Shown here one piece after another: positions 4,706-7,765 of a stretch of 7,765 nt of DNA. This DNA is from DATGSF01 sp035302865 (lineage in GTDB: Bacteria > Bacteroidota > Bacteroidia > Chitinophagales > Chitinophagaceae). Every line of letters starts with the position of its first letter. Position 1 is the stretch's first letter. The DNA lies in contig DATGSF010000048.1 in the NCBI GenBank assembly GCA_035302865.1, forward strand, positions 1 to 7,765. The letters run 5' to 3'. Position numbers and translations under genes: made by a program. Under the pieces are notes generated by a model, which was not told where the DNA came from, did not search any database, and worked only from the letters and a program-made list of their open reading frames with translations.

Positions 4706-7369
4706 ATGGATGATAATCAAATAAATACTTCAGGTTTTGAAGAAGACGATTCAGTACAAAATGTAAATATTGAACAACAAATGGAAACTGCATACATAGA
4801 TTATGCAATGTCTGTTATTGTTGGTCGTGCCTTGCCTGATGTTCGAGATGGATTAAAACCTGTACATCGTAGGGTTTTATATGCAATGCATGAACTGAAT
4901 ATGGGTTTTTCAAAGCCACATAAGAAATCTGCCCGTGTAGTAGGGGAAGTTCTGGGTAAATACCATCCTCATGGTGACTCCTCTGTTTATGGAACAATGG
5001 TGCGCATGGCACAACCATGGAGTATGCGCTATATGATGATTGATGGACAAGGTAACTTCGGATCGCAAGATGGAGATGGTCCAGCAGCGATGCGTTATAC
5101 TGAAACACGAATGCAGCGCGTTTCTGAATCTATGATGTTGGATATTGAGAAAGATACTGTTGACTTTGTGCCTAACTTTGATGAAACACTTAAAGAGCCA
5201 ACAGTTTTACCTACTCGTATTCCACAATTGTTAGTTAATGGTAGTAGTGGTATTGCTGTAGGGATGGCAACAAATATGATGCCTCATAATTTGTCTGAAG
5301 TTATTGACGGTTGTGTTGCTTATATTGAAAATAATGATATTAGCATTGAGGAGTTAATGAATCATATTAAAGCACCAGATTTTCCAACAGGCGGTATAAT
5401 TTATGGGGTGGAAGGTGTTAAAAAGGCAATGGAAACCGGTAGAGGAAGGGTTGTAGTACGTGGTGTGGTAGATATTGAAGCACAAAGTAACGGAAGAGAA
5501 AAAATTATTATTAAGGAAGTGCCTTATCAAGTTAGCAGAGACGCATTGACAGAAAAAATAGGGCATTTAGTAAATAATAAAATAATTACTGGAATTACCA
5601 ATGTGGCTAATGAATCCAGTAAAGAGGGAACGAGAATAGTAATTGATGTGCATAGAGATGCTGTAGCTCAAGTGGTTGTTAATCATTTGTATAAACATAC
5701 AGAATTAGAAACCTCTTTTGGTATAAATAATGTAGCTCTTGTTAATGGTCGACCTCGAACTTTAAATGTGAAAGACTTAATAGTCGAATTTATAAAGTTT
5801 AGACATGAAACTGTTGTAAGAAGAACGAAATATGAATTAAAACAAGCTGAAGATAGAGCACATATCTTAGAGGGCTATTTGAAAGTTATTAGTTCCGCTG
5901 ATGCATTAGATAAAGCGATAAAAATCATTCGTGAAAGCGAAACCCCAGACTTGGCTAGAAGTGGATTAATGCAAGAGTTTGACTTGTCTGAAGTTCAAGC
6001 AAGAGCGATATTAGAATTACGCCTACGTACATTAACAGGTCTGGAAATAGATAAAATTCAAGAAGAGTACGATGGATTGATGGAAAAAATTGCATATTTG
6101 AAATCAATATTAGAAAACGAAGATTTAAGATATGAAATAATAACTGAGGAATTATTAGAAATAAAGGAGAAGTATGGAGATGAAAGAAGATCGGAAATTC
6201 AATATAAAGCAGGTGAAATAAGAATAGAGGATTTAATTGAAAAAGAGGATGTGGTTATAACTATTTCTAATCTTGGATATATTAAACGTACGCCAGCAGA
6301 GGAATATCGTTCTCAAAGAAGAGGTGGAAGGGGTGTAAAAGGTTCTAGAACAAGAGAAACTGATTTTATTCAACACTTATTTATTGCCTCCACCCACAAT
6401 ACTTTATTATTCTTCACTGAAAAAGGTAGATGTTTCTGGTTAAAAGTATACGAAATACCAGAAACAGGAAAAGGAGGACAAGGTCGTGCTATCCAAAACT
6501 TAATGCAAATACCATCAGATGATTCTATAAAAACTATAATTGATATAGCTGAATTTGATAACTCTGAATATATGGATACACATAATATCATTTTATGTAC
6601 CAAAAAAGGAATAATCAAAAAAACAGCTCTTGAAGCTTTTAGTCGTCCAAGACAAAATGGAATTAATGCTATAACAATTAATGATGGAGATGAATTATTA
6701 GATGCGGCTTTAACGGATGGGAATAGTCTGATTATGATGGCGGTGAAATCAGGAAGAGCAATTACTTTTGAAGAAGAAAAAGTAAGAGCTACCGGTAGAG
6801 GAGCAATTGGTGTAAGAGGAATTACCTTAGATGATGATAATGATGAAGTGGTTGGAATGTTATGTCTTAAAAAGGATGAAGTTGACAAACAAATATTAGT
6901 AGTATCAGAAAAAGGTTTAGGTAAAAGAACACAATTCCTTGAGAAAATTGAAAATACGGAAGATGTAGAACAAACTGAGTTAGATAAAGCATTTAAAATT
7001 AGTGACGAAGATGGTGTAGAATCTTATTATGCTCTTTCTTATAGAGTGACAAACAGAGGAGGAAAGGGTGTGAAAACCATGAATGTAACGGAGAAGACAG
7101 GTAGTCTTATCGGAATGCTTTCAGTTGTGGAGTCAGACGATTTAATTATTACTAGTAAGTCAGGAATCACAATTCGTATGAACGTGGAGAATATTCGTTT
7201 AGCAGGTCGAGCAACGCAAGGTGTTATATTAGTTAATATTGATAAAGGTGATGAAATTGCGGCGATTGCTAAAATTGATGCTTCTGCAAAAGAGATAGAA
7301 GATGAGGAGGATATAGAAAATCAATCAGATAACGATAGTGATGAAAATAATAATTCCGAAGAAGGGTAA
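4706..7369 (+). CDS. gyrA: DNA gyrase subunit A
   Basis: GyrA is the breakage-reunion subunit of DNA gyrase; with GyrB it introduces negative supercoils using ATP. The 887-residue product is complete. An acidic N-terminal extension (1-20), about nine residues longer than in E. coli, precedes NIEQQMETAYIDYAMSVIVG (21-40). The winged-helix region holds KKSARVVGEVLGKYHPHGDS (73-92) and the catalytic tyrosine Y131 in AAMRYTETR. A tower and a coiled-coil/C-gate region follow (roughly to residue 500), including QARAILELRLRTLTG. The GyrA box QRRGGRG (537-543) starts the C-terminal six-bladed beta-pinwheel (about 515-855) that wraps DNA and distinguishes GyrA from ParC. Degenerate blade repeats such as GRGAIGVRG and NRGGKGVKT follow, then an acidic Asp/Glu/Asn-rich tail (about 863-887). 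The residue aligned with E. coli D87 is glycine (G96), and Q121 replaces the usual Ile/Val in GNFGSxDGD. The gene has its own promoter and terminator. Confidence 0.98.
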   Translation: MDDNQINTSGFEEDDSVQNVNIEQQMETAYIDYAMSVIVGRALPDVRDGLKPVHRRVLYAMHELNMGFSKPHKKSARVVGEVLGKYHPHGDSSVYGTMVRMAQPWSMRYMMIDGQGNFGSQDGDGPAAMRYTETRMQRVSESMMLDIEKDTVDFVPNFDETLKEPTVLPTRIPQLLVNGSSGIAVGMATNMMPHNLSEVIDGCVAYIENNDISIEELMNHIKAPDFPTGGIIYGVEGVKKAMETGRGRVVVRGVVDIEAQSNGREKIIIKEVPYQVSRDALTEKIGHLVNNKIITGITNVANESSKEGTRIVIDVHRDAVAQVVVNHLYKHTELETSFGINNVALVNGRPRTLNVKDLIVEFIKFRHETVVRRTKYELKQAEDRAHILEGYLKVISSADALDKAIKIIRESETPDLARSGLMQEFDLSEVQARAILELRLRTLTGLEIDKIQEEYDGLMEKIAYLKSILENEDLRYEIITEELLEIKEKYGDERRSEIQYKAGEIRIEDLIEKEDVVITISNLGYIKRTPAEEYRSQRRGGRGVKGSRTRETDFIQHLFIASTHNTLLFFTEKGRCFWLKVYEIPETGKGGQGRAIQNLMQIPSDDSIKTIIDIAEFDNSEYMDTHNIILCTKKGIIKKTALEAFSRPRQNGINAITINDGDELLDAALTDGNSLIMMAVKSGRAITFEEEKVRATGRGAIGVRGITLDDDNDEVVGMLCLKKDEVDKQILVVSEKGLGKRTQFLEKIENTEDVEQTELDKAFKISDEDGVESYYALSYRVTNRGGKGVKTMNVTEKTGSLIGMLSVVESDDLIITSKSGITIRMNVENIRLAGRATQGVILVNIDKGDEIAAIAKIDASAKEIEDEEDIENQSDNDSDENNNSEEG

Positions 7370-7391
7370 ATAATCTTATTATTATTTTAGT

Positions 7392-7438
7392 AAACCAGGG
7401 TGTTTAAAAATACATATTGAAAACATCCTGGTTTTTTT
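7392..7438 (+). terminator. Rho-independent terminator of gyrA
   Basis: AAACCAGGGTGTTT (7392-7405) pairs with AAACATCCTGGTTT (7421-7434) over 14 bp with one G-U pair, around a 15-base loop, and the T-run continues to 7438. It begins 22 bases after the gyrA stop, so gyrA is probably transcribed alone and the next gene has its own promoter. Confidence 0.9.
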
Positions 7439-7554
7439 AACAATTTGTTTGTGTAAAATATTTATAAAAATGAAAAATAAAATCTAAGTACTTGCATTTT
7501 ATTATTCTAATTTCTACCTTGTTGTAAATTTTAACGGGAACAAATATTTAATTT

Positions 7555-7765
7555 ATGAACAAGGTATATAAAATAATTAGCACAATTTTATTGTTGTCTT
7601 TAATTCCTTTTTATTCAACCCATGCACAAACACCGCAATATACTTATGGTATTAGTAATGGTAGTAATGTCTTTCCATTAGCAACTACTACTAGTAATAA
7701 GGAGCAATGGTTTTATATAATGAGTGAATTCAATCCAATTGTTCCTGCTGGACAAATAGATAAAA
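7555..7765 (+). CDS. N-terminus of a probable large secreted protein (cut by window end)
   Basis: An open frame starts with ATG at 7555 and runs to the window edge without a stop (70 codons plus one base). It begins with a clear Sec signal peptide: MNKVYK, a hydrophobic core with ILLLSLIPF (11-19), and probable cleavage at THA|QT (24|25). The mature start includes YGISNGSNVFPL (31-42), then SNKEQWFYIMSEF (47-59) and PAGQIDK (64-70). This resembles the conserved N-terminal module of large multi-domain secreted proteins of Bacteroidota, where a similar SNKxQWxYxxSEF...PAGxIxxI pattern is followed by many repeated domains and often a T9SS sorting domain. That comparison is from memory, and the full length and C-terminus are outside the window. 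The start has no competing upstream ATG in frame that would give a better signal peptide, and no convincing promoter is seen in 7439-7554, which is AT-rich and otherwise featureless. Confidence 0.75.
   Translation, partial: MNKVYKIISTILLLSLIPFYSTHAQTPQYTYGISNGSNVFPLATTTSNKEQWFYIMSEFNPIVPAGQIDK

Noticed and set aside
4815..5108. Minus-strand open frame of 97 codons inside gyrA
   Set aside because: It is antisense to the most conserved part of gyrA and rich in His and Tyr, as expected of a chance frame.
5354..5566. Minus-strand open frame of 70 codons inside gyrA
   Set aside because: It is a chance antisense frame of gyrA with no independent context.
6370..6888. Minus-strand open frame of 172 codons inside gyrA
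   Set aside because: It is antisense to conserved gyrA coding sequence, has low-complexity serine-rich content typical of shadow frames, and has no supporting signals.
7439..7554. Promoter search before the truncated secreted-protein gene
   Set aside because: Candidate TTG and TA-rich elements occur, but none combine at 17-20 base spacing with a good TAnnTTTG match, so no promoter is claimed.
1..7765. CRISPR array, tRNA/rRNA, insertion sequence, phage or toxin-antitoxin system
   Set aside because: No regularly spaced repeats, tRNA-like cloverleaf, transposase or integrase motifs, or toxin-antitoxin-like gene pairs were seen on either strand.

Overview
The window looks like chromosomal DNA from a low-GC member of the Bacteroidota. 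Supporting signs are AT-rich leaders with no clear Shine-Dalgarno sequences, a gyrA promoter of the Bacteroidota type (TTG, 17 bases, TAnnTTTG), a DUF2911 protein, and a secreted protein ending in a type IX secretion (T9SS) type A sorting domain. A marine or anaerobic Bacteroidales/Marinilabiliales-like bacterium is a guess from general protein flavour only. Most of the window is ordinary core genome, and I found no sign of a new multi-gene system, CRISPR array, phage or insertion sequence.

Layout. Bases 23-1481 (+) hold a tight housekeeping run: yajC (Sec accessory membrane protein), coaE (last step of coenzyme A synthesis) and ribH (lumazine synthase, riboflavin synthesis), with gaps of 14 and 2 bases. 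A hairpin at 1569-1607 separates this run from a convergent two-gene unit on the minus strand (2697 down to 1655). That unit encodes an exported DUF2911 protein with a TPR-like C-terminus and, 5 bases further on, a 67-residue cysteine-rich lipoprotein. Divergent from it at 2787-3890 (+) is an exported protein with an N-terminal beta-sandwich-like region, a fibronectin-like region and a T9SS sorting domain.

A perfect 38-base palindrome (3956-3993) ends both that gene and the convergent glutathione peroxidase-like lipoprotein gene (4537 to 3992, -). Next comes gyrA (4706-7369, +), complete, with a recognisable promoter and a strong terminator. The window ends inside a new gene at 7555 (+) that begins with a signal peptide and resembles the N-terminus of large secreted Bacteroidota proteins.

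How the genes fit together. The plus-strand housekeeping genes are linked by co-transcription rather than by a shared pathway, apart from coaE and ribH both serving cofactor synthesis. The remaining genes, other than gyrA, encode envelope or secreted proteins: two predicted lipoproteins, one Sec-exported DUF2911 protein, one T9SS cargo and one probable secreted protein. The least understood items are the DUF2911/cysteine-rich lipoprotein pair, the T9SS cargo and the truncated gene at the right edge. No gene-free stretch exceeds 300 bases.
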